A DNA stretch of 64,000 nucleotides from Deinococcus aerius (GCF_002897375.1 NZ_BFAG01000011.1:124001-188000), one strand, 5' to 3'. Counted from the first letter of the stretch, positions 1 through 10,743 are shown. Notes: generated by a model not told the origin, from the sequence alone. Translations and numbers: made by a program.

Positions 1-1
1 C

Positions 2-628
2 GAACTCGGCCTGGCCTTCGTGACCGCCGTGGCCTTTGCGACCATTCTGGCGGTCGTCGCGGGCCTGACCATTGCGGCGAGCACGTCGTTCACCCACGAC
101 ATCTACAAGGGTGTGATCCGCAAGGGGCAGGCCACCGAGCGCGAGGAATTCCGGGTGGCCCGCCTCGCCACCGTCGGGGTCGGCGTGGTCGCCATCGGGC
201 TGGGCCTGCTCGCGCAGACGCAGAACGTGGCCTTCCTGGTGGCGCTCGCCTTTGCCATCGCGGCCAGTTCCAACCTGCCGGTGATCCTCTTCACGCTGTT
301 CTGGCGCCGGTTCAACGCGACGGGGGCGATCTGGGGCATCGTGGGCGGCATCCTGACCTGCCTGGCGCTGATCGCCGTGAGCCCCAACATCCGCGGCATC
401 GACCCGCCGGAGAAGACCACGGGCCGTCACCCGGTGCAGGCCGCCCCGATTTTCCCGCTGGAGAACCCCGGCATCGTCTCCATCCCCGCCGGATTCGCGT
501 TCGCGGCCCTGGGGACCCTGATCGGCGCCGCCCGCCGCCGCGAGGGCGCCGACCAGGACTTCGACGAGATGCAGTTCCGCGCCTACACCGGGGCGGGCAC
601 GGACGGGACCGTCGCGGCGCACGACTAG
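2..628 (+). CDS. actP: Cation/acetate symporter ActP, C-terminal part (cut by window edge)
   Basis: The reading frame is open from base 2 and the N-terminal part lies outside the window; about 208 residues are visible. They contain hydrophobic membrane segments of the sodium:solute symporter family, including [13 protein letters not shown], a cytoplasmic [12 protein letters not shown] loop and a later segment ending in [10 protein letters not shown], which match acetate permeases of the ActP type. The tail is polar and acidic. The protein takes up acetate with a cation at the inner membrane. A GC-rich hairpin follows the stop and acs, which activates acetate, lies just downstream, which supports the acetate assignment over other SSS substrates. 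Confidence 0.85.
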   Translation, partial: ELGLAFVTAVAFATILAVVAGLTIAASTSFTHDIYKGVIRKGQATEREEFRVARLATVGVGVVAIGLGLLAQTQNVAFLVALAFAIAASSNLPVILFTLFWRRFNATGAIWGIVGGILTCLALIAVSPNIRGIDPPEKTTGRHPVQAAPIFPLENPGIVSIPAGFAFAALGTLIGAARRREGADQDFDEMQFRAYTGAGTDGTVAAHD

Positions 629-652
629 GAGCGGCGAGCCAATCGCAACCAG

Positions 653-677
653 CCCCCGGCCCCGTGTCGGGGGTTTT
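653..677 (+). terminator. Intrinsic terminator after actP
   Basis: CCCCCG at 653-658 pairs with CGGGGG at 668-673 across a 9-nt loop and is followed by TTTT. It lies 25 nt after the actP stop codon and separates actP from acs. Confidence 0.75.
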
Positions 678-702
678 CCTGAAAGGGCGCCGCCCGGGAG
701 TT

Positions 703-715
703 TGAACCCGGTTCA
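703..715. promoter_or_regulatory. 13-bp palindrome upstream of acs, possible operator
   Basis: TGAACC-C-GGTTCA is a perfect palindrome about 120 bp before the acs start, in the region where the promoter should lie. A TACATT hexamer at 759-764 could be the -10 box, without a convincing -35. The binding factor is unknown. Confidence 0.35.
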
Positions 716-834
716 GTACCCCTGCCGTAACCCTACATGTGACGCGTGTATGCGGCGCTACATTAGGCGCACCCACAACCCAGTCGCCGCTGGCAGGCGC
801 AGCAGCCCGCGTTTCTCCCCCCTCGGAGGTCCCC

Positions 835-2787
<1,953 letters not shown>

Positions 2788-2866
2788 GGAGTGGGTTGTA
2801 AGAAGAGAGGGGAGAGGGCGCCTACCGGGAAACGGGTTGGGTACCCTCTCTGGTTGCTCAGGAGGT

Positions 2867-4048
2867 TTACGGCGCGACGGGTTGCAACGTCGGCTCCACG
2901 GAGACTGGAACGGTGGCGAGTCTCCGTGCGGCCTCCCCCAAAACTTCTGGCGGCTGCACGAGGGCGAAGCGCACGAAGCCCTCGCCCTGTTCGCCGAAAG
3001 CTTGCCCTGGGCTGAGCGCCACCCCCGTCGTCTCGGCAGCACGCACCGCGTAGGTCACGCTGTCCGTCAGGCCAGGCACTCGCGCCCACACATACATGCT
3101 CGCCTGGGGAAGCGCGACCTCCCAGCCGATCTCCCGCAGGGCCGGAACGAGCGCGTCGCGGCGAGCCTCGAAAATCCGCGCCCCTGCCCGACTCACCTCG
3201 TCCGGCAGGCCCAGCGCGACCGCTGCCGCCCGCTGGATGCCCAGGTAGGGGTGGAAGTCCACCGCGCCCTTCACCCGCGCCAGCGCCGCCACCGCGTGCC
3301 GGTCCCCCGCCGCGAAGCCCACCCGGAAGCCCCCCAGGTGGTGCGTTTTGGAGAGCGAGTGCAGTTCGACGACGCCCTCCGTCCCGGCCTCCAGCGCGCT
3401 CGGCGCCCGGTAGTCCCCGAAGGTCAGCTCGGCGTAGGGGTGGTCGTGGATGAGGAGCGTGCCCCGAGCGCGGCACCACTCGGCCACCTCCCGGAAAAAC
3501 GCCGCATCCGCCACCGCCGAGGTCGGGTTGTTGGGGTAGTTCAGCAGCAGGGCGCGGGGGTGAATATCTTTGGGGACCGCGCTCAGATCAGGCAGGAAGC
3601 CGCGCTCGGGGGGGAGGGGCAGCGTGACCACACTCAGCCCCGCGACCGCCACCGCGCCCAGGTAGGGCGGGTAGCAGGGGTCGGGCAGCAGCAGCGTGTC
3701 CCCCGGATCGGTGACGGCCAGCAGCAGGTGGGCCAGCCCCTCCTGCGCGCCGATCAGCGGGAGCAGTTCTGTCTCTGCATCCAGCCTCAGCCCGAAGCGC
3801 CGCCCCAGGTAGGCCGCCGCCGCCTCCCGCAACGGGCGGGTGTCGCTGAAGAGGGGATAACGGTAGGTCTGGGGGTCGCGCGTGGCCTCCCGCAGCGCCT
3901 CCAGAGCCGGTTCCGGGGGATTCTGATCACTCGACCCGATGCTGAGGTCGATGACGCTCAGTCCCGCCGCCCGCGCCCGCCCCTTCGCCGCGTCCATCAG
4001 CGCGAATACGCTGCCCGGCACTGCTGCCGCTCGTCTGGAGGCCCACAT
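2867..4048 (-). CDS. PLP-dependent class I/II aminotransferase
   Basis: A 393-residue fold-type I aminotransferase. Visible marks are the N-terminal [13 protein letters not shown], the substrate/PLP segment [13 protein letters not shown], and [15 protein letters not shown], in which the lysine should form the Schiff base with PLP. It resembles LL-diaminopimelate and succinyl-diaminopimelate aminotransferase-type enzymes, but the substrate cannot be fixed from sequence. The ATG at 4048 is chosen because a TAGCCT -10 box ends 7 nt before it, fitting a leaderless transcript; the frame is open a further 12 codons upstream. It is convergent with acs and stands alone downstream of dnaG on the same strand. 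Confidence 0.85.
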   Translation of the reverse strand: MWASRRAAAVPGSVFALMDAAKGRARAAGLSVIDLSIGSSDQNPPEPALEALREATRDPQTYRYPLFSDTRPLREAAAAYLGRRFGLRLDAETELLPLIGAQEGLAHLLLAVTDPGDTLLLPDPCYPPYLGAVAVAGLSVVTLPLPPERGFLPDLSAVPKDIHPRALLLNYPNNPTSAVADAAFFREVAEWCRARGTLLIHDHPYAELTFGDYRAPSALEAGTEGVVELHSLSKTHHLGGFRVGFAAGDRHAVAALARVKGAVDFHPYLGIQRAAAVALGLPDEVSRAGARIFEARRDALVPALREIGWEVALPQASMYVWARVPGLTDSVTYAVRAAETTGVALSPGQAFGEQGEGFVRFALVQPPEVLGEAARRLATVPVSVEPTLQPVAP

Positions 4049-4055
4049 ATCAGGC

Positions 4056-4061
4056 AGGCTA
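4056..4061 (-). promoter_or_regulatory. -10 box of a leaderless promoter (aminotransferase)
   Basis: TAGCCT on the minus strand, 7 nt before the ATG at 4048. The spacing leaves no room for a Shine-Dalgarno and supports that start. Confidence 0.5.
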
Positions 4062-4183
4062 ACACCCGGCCCGGAACGCGACATAACCCGCCGTCCGGGA
4101 ATACGGGCTTGCGGTGGAGTAGTCCTGCTCGCCGGGGCTCTCGAACAAATCGTGGGCTAAACAGCGCCCCGGCCACAGCAACC

Positions 4184-4259
4184 TGTCGCCCTGAACCCAG
4201 TGAAGGGCCTCGCCTTTTGCCCCTGTTGGAGATGCTTCGCGTCCGCTCAGCATGGCGGG
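4184..4259. repeat. Imperfect palindromic intergenic element
   Basis: Between dnaG and the aminotransferase two arms, CGCCCTGAACCCAGTGAAGG and the later GATGCTTCGC-GTCCGCTCAGCATGGCG, are partly complementary, sharing CGCC, TG and GAAG blocks followed by CTC. This layout resembles the interspersed palindromic repeats seen between genes in several bacterial phyla. The rest of the 246-bp gap holds no ORF. Confidence 0.35.
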
Positions 4260-4294
4260 GTGGAGGTCACGCGCTGGGCCGAGGAGACCGACCC

Positions 4295-6058
<1,764 letters not shown>

Positions 6059-6080
6059 GTTGTTCCTCACCCCCTCTTGT

Positions 6081-6097
6081 TGTTGTAAGACACAACA
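6081..6097. promoter_or_regulatory. Inverted repeat in the dnaG leader, possible operator
   Basis: TGTTGT-AAGAC-ACAACA lies between the dnaG -10 box and the start codon, covering the likely transcription start and first transcribed bases. It could be a repressor site or a small RNA hairpin. Confidence 0.4.
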
Positions 6098-6107
6098 GTA
6101 GAAGGTT

Positions 6108-6137
6108 AGTGTACGCCCCCCGGCCCCCCGGTGCCAA
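6108..6137 (-). promoter_or_regulatory. dnaG promoter
   Basis: On the minus strand TTGGCA (6137-6132) and TACACT (6113-6108) are separated by 18 bp, a good match to the housekeeping consensus. It is the best promoter candidate in the 294-bp gap before dnaG; the remainder of that gap shows no gene. Confidence 0.65.
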
Positions 6138-6352
6138 CCCCAAAAAAGGATGTCTGGCACGTGCTTTTTCGGCACAAGCGAGCTTTGGCGTGTTGGACGG
6201 CCTCGGCGGCTCCAGCCAGGGTGGTCGGTGAGCCTGAAGTGTGCTCTCACTCCCGGGCCCGGCACACGCCCAACACGGCCCTCTCAAGTCTCCTTGGCCG
6301 CCCTTCCCACGGTTCATCCACAGGCAGGGGCGTAAGGTGAGGGTCATTCCCT

Positions 6353-6784
6353 ATGCCCCCCCTCGGCGCCCCCCCGATGTACAGCACGCCCGCCATGCTG
6401 GGCCTGGCGCTGCTCTCCCTGCTGACCGCCCTGTGGCACTTCACCCTGGGGGCTCTGGACTATGCGGGCGCGGGGCGGTACCAGGGCCTGGCGCTGATCC
6501 TGCTCGCCGGATGGATGCTGGTCTACGGCGTCCTGACCCTGATCCGCTACGTCGAGGCGCTCGACGCCATGACCGACCCCCACCCCCGCACGCCCATGTA
6601 CGACACGCCCCACCAGAGCCGCGTGCCGCTGATCGGGGTGGGCCTGGCGGGGCTGCTGGTCGCGGGTGACATCGCCTTCGCCCTGGCCGCGCAGCACCCG
6701 CTGTGGCACGGGCTCGGCCTCCTTCTGGCCGTCCTCGTCGCCCGCCAGGCGCTGAGGATCAGGCCGCCGCGGGGCGAGGAGTAG
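6353..6784 (+). CDS. Small membrane protein of unknown function
   Basis: A 143-residue protein with about four hydrophobic segments: roughly residues 14-36, 43-65, 92-113 and 115-133. The loop between the second and third is polar (DPHPRTPMYDTPHQSR). No catalytic or binding motif is recognised. It is monocistronic, downstream of and divergent from dnaG, and convergent with the small gene at 6809. Residue 9 is a second methionine and could be the true start. Base composition is like the surrounding chromosome, so nothing suggests recent transfer. Confidence 0.6.
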   Translation: MPPLGAPPMYSTPAMLGLALLSLLTALWHFTLGALDYAGAGRYQGLALILLAGWMLVYGVLTLIRYVEALDAMTDPHPRTPMYDTPHQSRVPLIGVGLAGLLVAGDIAFALAAQHPLWHGLGLLLAVLVARQALRIRPPRGEE

Positions 6785-6808
6785 GAGGGGGCACACCCTC
6801 TCCCGGGC

Positions 6809-7042
6809 TCAGAGGTCTTCGAGTTCCGTAGTCGTCGGTGAACCTGCCATGTCCGTGTCTACGGTCACGTCCATCGTGCCTGCCATGCCGCCCATTCCCC
6901 CCGTGCGGGAGGTGTCCAGCGTGGTATCGAGGCTGGGGGCGGCATTGTTCCCCGGCTCGTTGGCCGTGCTGTTCCCCCCCTCGCCGGGGGAGTTGCTGGT
7001 GTCCACGGGCGGGTTGTAGCTCTCCCTGCGGTCGTCGGTCAT
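6809..7042 (-). CDS. Small polar, probably disordered protein
   Basis: A 77-residue product rich in Thr, Asp, Gly, Ser and Asn, with no hydrophobic segment and no cysteine. It contains glycine/methionine-rich GGMGGMAG and repeated TTLDT, VTVDTD stretches. The start has a strong AGGAGG 7 nt upstream, which is the best argument that it is a real gene. Low-complexity hydrophilic proteins of this kind are frequent in Deinococcus and are sometimes linked to stress, but no function can be given here. Confidence 0.6.
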   Translation of the reverse strand: MTDDRRESYNPPVDTSNSPGEGGNSTANEPGNNAAPSLDTTLDTSRTGGMGGMAGTMDVTVDTDMAGSPTTTELEDL

Positions 7043-7123
7043 GGTCGTTCCTCCTCTGCGACGTTTGCCCCTGCATTGTCTGCCCGCCGCTCATCCGGTT
7101 CTTAAGAGGGGAGGAAAGGGGTG

Positions 7124-7282
7124 TTAGGCGTCGGGCGCACAGGGATGGAAGGTCACCCGATGGCCCGCGAGCCGCGCCGCGTAGTCCAGGCACCCCAGCA
7201 CGTCCTCCACGCTGACGTGTGTTCCGGTGACTGTGAGTTTGCCGCCACTCACCTCAGGGTCGATGCTGACGCGAGCGGTCAT
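7124..7282 (-). CDS. 52-residue protein, resembles a shortened DUF433 antitoxin
   Basis: The short product begins with a segment like the first half of DUF433 proteins (IDPEVSGGKLTVTGTHV) and continues with one like the end of that domain (VEDVLGCLDYAARLAG), as if the middle part were missing. DUF433 proteins are often antitoxin-like DNA-binding partners of PIN or DUF5615 toxins. The gene is divergent from the PIN toxin at 7492. No good ribosome-binding site is visible before the ATG at 7282, and the frame is open further upstream. The DUF433 link is inference from the motif pattern. Confidence 0.4.
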   Translation of the reverse strand: MTARVSIDPEVSGGKLTVTGTHVSVEDVLGCLDYAARLAGHRVTFHPCAPDA

Positions 7283-7353
7283 CCCTGAGTGTAGACATAA
7301 GTAGCTGCCGGGTGATGACAGGGGCATCACCCCGAACGGAGTGAGCAGGCAAA

Positions 7354-7429
7354 AAGTGGCTGGTGGTGGAGGTGGAGCGTTTCCCGGCGCCCTTTCCGGG
7401 AAGGGCGGAACCGTAGCCGCCAGCCACTT
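7354..7429. repeat. Nested inverted repeat, structured intergenic element
   Basis: Outer arms AAGTGGCTGG (7354-7363) and CCAGCCACTT (7420-7429) are perfectly complementary and enclose a second perfect pair, TTCCCGG (7381-7387) and CCGGGAA (7396-7402). The element could be a short non-autonomous repeat or a structured RNA. No T-run follows, so a simple terminator is unlikely. Confidence 0.45.
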
Positions 7430-7467
7430 AGGGGGAATAAGAGGGGGAAGTGGCGGCAGGAGAGTAG

Positions 7468-7481
7468 TACCATATATGGTA
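7468..7481. promoter_or_regulatory. 14-bp perfect palindrome before the PIN toxin gene
   Basis: TACCATATATGGTA is a perfect AT-centred palindrome ending 10 nt before the GTG start of the PIN gene. Its position over the expected promoter fits an operator for the ribbon-helix-helix antitoxin made by the second gene of the operon. Confidence 0.55.
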
Positions 7482-7491
7482 TTGTCTTCCT

Positions 7492-7905
7492 GTGCGGGTT
7501 GTCCTAGACACCAACGTGCTTTACTCGGCACTCCGCTCGAACCGGGGGGCAGCTTTTGCGGTGTTGATGGGACTCAGGCAGGGGCGGTTCCAGATAGCTC
7601 TTTCCGTCGCGCTCTGCCTGGAATACGAAGACGTGCTGCTTCGGGAGCCGACGCCTCTTCCCAAACACGCCATCCATGACATCCTCGACCAACTCGCCGC
7701 CGTCAGCAGCCATCCCCGTATGTCCTTCCTCTGGCGGCCACAGTTGCGGGACCCGAAGGACGATCACGTTCTGGAACTCGCCATCAACGGCCAGTGTTCC
7801 CACATCGTGACCTTCAACGTCCGGGACTTCGGGGGCAGCGAGAGGTTCAACATCCAGGCCGTCACGCCCGCCCAATTCCTGACCCTGATGGGAGGCCCAC
7901 CGTGA
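7492..7905 (+). CDS. PIN-domain toxin (COG1569 type)
   Basis: A 137-residue PIN-domain protein, expected to be a magnesium-dependent RNase toxin. The acidic residues of the fold are visible: D6 in VVLDTNVL, E44/E46 in LCLEYEDVL, D90/D91 in DPKDDHVLELA, and D112 after TFNV. Its layout with the EYEDVL element matches the PIN subfamily paired with small RHH antitoxins. It starts at GTG 7492 and its stop overlaps the start of the antitoxin gene in GTGA. A perfect palindrome precedes it. Here the toxin precedes its antitoxin, the reverse of the order in vapBC. Confidence 0.85.
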   Translation: MRVVLDTNVLYSALRSNRGAAFAVLMGLRQGRFQIALSVALCLEYEDVLLREPTPLPKHAIHDILDQLAAVSSHPRMSFLWRPQLRDPKDDHVLELAINGQCSHIVTFNVRDFGGSERFNIQAVTPAQFLTLMGGPP

Positions 7906-8141
7906 GCACCCTGAGCGTCCGTTTGCCCGACAGTCTGCACAAGCGCCTGAAGGACCTTGCCAAACAGGAAGGCGTGAGCGTGAATCAGCTCATCTCCACC
8001 GCCGTCGCGGAGAAGGTAAGCGCCCTGCTGACCGAGGACTATCTGAAGGAACGTGCCGCGAGAGGCAGTTGGGAGAAGTTCGACGCGGCGATGGCCCTTG
8101 TCCCCGACGCCGAGCCCGACCCCGCCGACCGTCTTCCCTGA
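7902..8141 (+). CDS. Ribbon-helix-helix antitoxin (HicB/CopG-like)
   Basis: A 79-residue protein starting with the beta strand LSVRLPDSLHKRLKDLA and the helix-turn-helix VSVNQLISTAVAEKV typical of RHH antitoxins annotated as HicB-like. The C-terminal part is acidic and charged and should bind and block the PIN toxin encoded just upstream. The GTG start overlaps the toxin stop by 4 nt, so the two are translationally coupled. RHH proteins usually repress their own operon; the palindrome at 7468-7481 is the obvious candidate site. Confidence 0.8.
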   Translation: MSTLSVRLPDSLHKRLKDLAKQEGVSVNQLISTAVAEKVSALLTEDYLKERAARGSWEKFDAAMALVPDAEPDPADRLP

Positions 8142-8220
8142 CCTGACCCGCGCTCCCAAGCGGGCAGAAGCCGAAGTGCGTGGTGGGCTAAAATGCCTCA
8201 TAGCCCTCCGTGACGCCCAA

Positions 8221-8403
8221 ATGAATCGTCACGCCCTCGAAATCGCCTCCCTGGAGGATGAAGGCGGTGACCTCGCGTACTGGCTGACGCGCACGCCCGC
8301 TGAACGTCTGGAGGCGCTGGAACTCCTGCGGCAGATTCACTACGGCTACGATTCGCTGACTGCCCGGCCTCAGCGGGTTCTTGACGTTGTCGGGGCGACC
8401 TGA
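8221..8403 (+). CDS. Small charged protein with DLAYWLTRTPAERLEAL motif
   Basis: A 60-residue helical, acidic protein. The stretch SLEDEGGDLAYWLTRTPAER is like a family of small proteins that usually precede a nucleotidyltransferase-type gene (DUF6036), whose family role I recall only as context. No such partner follows here: the next gene is an AbrB-type antitoxin. It lies 79 nt after the RHH antitoxin in the same direction. It may be the remnant of an accessory pair, or may serve alone. Confidence 0.55.
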   Translation: MNRHALEIASLEDEGGDLAYWLTRTPAERLEALELLRQIHYGYDSLTARPQRVLDVVGAT

Positions 8404-8491
8404 GCGAGCTCCCCGCCAAGCGGTGACCCGCCTCCCCTTACCCTCGCCACTGAGGGAAGAGGGAAGCCCAGACGAGGATCGCCGCTCGGTA

Positions 8492-8497
8492 TATACT
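8492..8497 (+). promoter_or_regulatory. Probable -10 box of the vapBC operon
   Basis: TATACT lies 26 nt before the antitoxin ATG, within a direct repeat of GGTAT (8489-8493 and 8501-8505) that could also be bound by the antitoxin. No clear -35 element is visible. Confidence 0.45.
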
Positions 8498-8523
8498 GCT
8501 GGTATCTATCGAGGGGGTAGCGG

Positions 8524-8769
8524 ATGACCAGCGCCAAATACGACACTGCGAAGCTCTTTCTGACAGGCCGCAGCCAGGCGGTCCGGTTGCCCAGGGAGTA
8601 CCGCTTCGAGGGCGAGGAGGTCATCATCAAGCGCGTCGGCGACGGCGTGCTGCTGCTGCCCCGCAACAACGGGTGGAAGAACCTCCTTTCCAGCCTGGAG
8701 AAGTTTGACGGTTTCCAGATCGAGCGGGATCAGGGTGAACAGCAGGAGCGCGACTGGGGCGACTTCTGA
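8524..8769 (+). CDS. vapB: VapB-type antitoxin, AbrB/SpoVT fold
   Basis: An 81-residue protein. The N-terminal segment AKLFLTGRSQAVRLPREYRF is the swapped-hairpin AbrB/MazE DNA-binding element of VapB antitoxins, and the acidic, glutamine-rich C-terminus should wrap around the toxin. ATG 8524 has a GAGGGGG purine run upstream. The toxin gene starts 2 nt after its stop, giving a standard vapBC operon. Autoregulation through the AT-rich repeat upstream is likely but inferred. Confidence 0.85.
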   Translation: MTSAKYDTAKLFLTGRSQAVRLPREYRFEGEEVIIKRVGDGVLLLPRNNGWKNLLSSLEKFDGFQIERDQGEQQERDWGDF

Positions 8770-8771
8770 AC

Positions 8772-9182
8772 ATGGCTTCTCCCCTGTACTTCCTCGACAC
8801 TAACACCTGCATTTACATCATCAACAAGCGTCCGCCTCACGTGGCGGAGGTGTTCCGGCGCCACCGAATTGGTGATCTGGCCGTCAGCACTGTGACCGTA
8901 GCGGAACTGGCGTTCGGCGTGGCGAGGAGCAACCGCCCCGGCACCTATGAAGCCCTGGAGGAATTCCTGCTGGACCTTGTGACGGTCCCCTACGATGACG
9001 CTGCCGCCTGGGCCTACGGGGAAATCAGGGCGAAGTTGCAGGCGACCGGAAAGCTCATCGGCCCACTTGACCTGCTGATCGCCGCCCACGCCCTCAGCGC
9101 AGACGTGACGCTGGTGACCAACAACGAGGGGGAATTCAGGCGCGTGCCGGGGTTGAGGGTCGAAAACTGGTTCCCGGAATGA
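8772..9182 (+). CDS. vapC: VapC toxin, PIN-domain RNase
   Basis: A 136-residue VapC family endoribonuclease. Conserved acids are present: D9 in FLDTNTC, E45 in TVAELAFG and D100 in GPLDLLIAAHAL; the last motif is VTNNEGEF, in which N117, N118 and E121 take the usual positions. The C-terminal PGLRVENW is typical of VapC. It should cleave tRNA or rRNA when freed from VapB. Its stop overlaps the ATG of a further 52-residue ORF, which is unusual for vapBC. Length and motifs look intact, so the toxin should be functional. Confidence 0.9.
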   Translation: MASPLYFLDTNTCIYIINKRPPHVAEVFRRHRIGDLAVSTVTVAELAFGVARSNRPGTYEALEEFLLDLVTVPYDDAAAWAYGEIRAKLQATGKLIGPLDLLIAAHALSADVTLVTNNEGEFRRVPGLRVENWFPE

Positions 9183-9337
9183 CGAAGGGGGGCAGCACGG
9201 CCTACGATCAAGAAGCCAATCTCCTCCGTGTTCTCGTCACCGACCCCCACCCCACCTTCGACCACAAGCGGCAGCGCCTGCAAAAGCAGGGGGAGATAGG
9301 AGAGCACGAGTCGGGGATAACGGAGGTAAATGCGTGA
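9179..9337 (+). CDS. 52-residue ORF coupled to vapC
   Basis: The ATG overlaps the vapC stop in ATGA, and the frame is open for 52 codons. The product is polar and charged (YDQEANLLRVLV, then FDHKRQRLQKQGEIGEHE) with no recognised domain. The overlap is the main support; compositional evidence is weak and the ORF could be fortuitous. It ends where the sequence turns AT-rich. Confidence 0.35.
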   Translation: MTKGGSTAYDQEANLLRVLVTDPHPTFDHKRQRLQKQGEIGEHESGITEVNA

Positions 9338-9421
9338 CGTTGCGCCTGAGGCTCAAATCAAGTTGGCTTTAGCACTCTAATTTTTCAATTAGATTTGAAA
9401 TAAGCTTGTCAATAAATATCC

Positions 9422-9940
9422 TTAGCGATCTCTCCGCTCCGGCTCCGACCAATCCATATCTTCTCTAGGCCGCGCAACAAAATTATGGTTAATTAGATAG
9501 CTATGGCGACGTTTGTTAAGATTGCATACCCCTACGTAGGGGGTTGTAGAACGCAAGGAGTGAGGCGAGTCAATTATAATAATTAACCCAGTGCAGGAGG
9601 GATAGGTGCATCTGCCTGACATTTTGAAGATTTCAAAGAAACTACCTAATTTACGATAGAATAGGCCGTTTCTTATATAACCATTCATTCTGCCAATTGA
9701 TCTGAAACCAAGTATTATGTCATTGAAGTTTAAAGTAACGTGTAGAAACAGTAGGATAATGGAAATAAAGTAGTAGTTCTGCCCTTTGCTGGCGTCGAAA
9801 ATATGCAGCAAAGAGTAAGTAAGTTCACCAAGCGTTATCAGGAAGAGGACTAGTGTTAAGAAACAGCCTTTGAAATAGACATTTCTGACGTTAGGTTTAC
9901 TCAAAACTGTTTTTTCGGTGAGTCTAGTCGTTGGAATCAT
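9422..9940 (-). CDS. Membrane protein partnered with the TIR-like gene
   Basis: A 172-residue protein with two clear hydrophobic segments (about residues 24-47 and 56-80), followed by a soluble part with three cysteines (CTYPSC and GVC) and a charged tail. No family is recognised. It starts 5 nt after the stop of the TIR-like gene and must be in the same operon. Both genes are visibly AT-rich compared with all neighbours, pointing to acquisition by transfer. By analogy with phage-defence operons, a two-segment membrane protein beside a TIR-like protein could be an effector or anchor; this is inference only. Confidence 0.6.
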   Translation of the reverse strand: MIPTTRLTEKTVLSKPNVRNVYFKGCFLTLVLFLITLGELTYSLLHIFDASKGQNYYFISIILLFLHVTLNFNDIILGFRSIGRMNGYIRNGLFYRKLGSFFEIFKMSGRCTYPSCTGLIIIIDSPHSLRSTTPYVGVCNLNKRRHSYLINHNFVARPREDMDWSEPERRDR

Positions 9941-9945
9941 GCTGC

Positions 9946-10683
9946 CTATACGTCAAAGAATTCTTGAAGCTCTCTATGTAGGTCGCTAAAACTAGCTTCT
10001 ATCCTGCCTTTTTCAAATTGAACCCTCCCAAGCCCATCTATGTTGGACGGTATGCTGGTGCCTATCTCATACATCAAACACACACGCTCTATTCCAAACT
10101 TAGCTTGAAAAAAGCCAATCTCATGTATAACATTCTCGCGGGCTCTGCTAGCACCATCCTCTGTAATGTCATCACCAGTCATAACTATAATAGCGTAGTT
10201 GCAGTTATTTGACTCCTGATCTAGCTTAGTTAATGTGTGCCTACCTCTGTAGGCCTGCTGAGAAAGTTCAATAGTATTTAATCTCAACTGTTTTTCAAGA
10301 TACGCTTGCAGTCTTCTCCATTGCTCATCTCTTCCATGGGTTATGAAGATCTTATCGCCCTTTGACTTGCCAACGAGACTATCTTGCTCAGACAAAATAT
10401 CTATTGCGATCCTTATATCGTTGACTACCCTATTGATATCCGAAGCAGTATATAATTCCTCGGAGTAGCCAACTCGTAATGGCTGAAATGGTTCAAGAAC
10501 TTCAGTCCCATCAACATCTTCATTCTTCAGATCCCGCAAAATTCCAAGGTACTTATCGATGTAGGCATCAACTGCACGAGCTTCTACCGAGCCAAGACTG
10601 GCTTGAGAAAGCGAATTTGCAAGTGCTTTTTCTAAACGCTGAAGCGCCCTAAGCTGTCGTCGTTGATGAAGAGGCTCTGCCAT
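9946..10683 (-). CDS. TIR-like predicted nucleotide-binding protein (PF10137 type)
   Basis: A 245-residue protein. Residues 1-105 are helical. Residues 111-235 match the TIR-like nucleotide-binding domain found in CBASS/Pycsar effectors: KIFITHGRDEQW, CNYAIIVMTGDD, RARENVIHEIGFFQAKFG, IPSNIDGLGRVQF. The glutamate E188 in HEIGFF stands where TIR NADases carry the catalytic residue. In related systems such domains degrade NAD+ or bind nucleotides after phage sensing. No cyclase gene is adjacent, so this is not a standard CBASS or Pycsar locus. AT-rich composition, next to toxin-antitoxin genes and 68 nt downstream of gcvP. Confidence 0.8.
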   Translation of the reverse strand: MAEPLHQRRQLRALQRLEKALANSLSQASLGSVEARAVDAYIDKYLGILRDLKNEDVDGTEVLEPFQPLRVGYSEELYTASDINRVVNDIRIAIDILSEQDSLVGKSKGDKIFITHGRDEQWRRLQAYLEKQLRLNTIELSQQAYRGRHTLTKLDQESNNCNYAIIVMTGDDITEDGASRARENVIHEIGFFQAKFGIERVCLMYEIGTSIPSNIDGLGRVQFEKGRIEASFSDLHRELQEFFDV

Positions 10684-10743
10684 ACCTCTACTTTACATTG
10701 TGGGAAGTTGAGAGCATAGGGATGAATGTGTAACAAGCCCTCC

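Noticed and set aside
2812..2850. GAGAGGG...CCCTCTC inverted repeat as terminator between acs and the aminotransferase gene
   Set aside because: Arms are only 7 bp with a 25-nt loop and no T-run on either strand.
9422..10683. Classifying the TIR-like pair as CBASS or Pycsar
   Set aside because: Neither a CD-NTase nor a pyrimidine cyclase gene is adjacent, so the established names do not apply.
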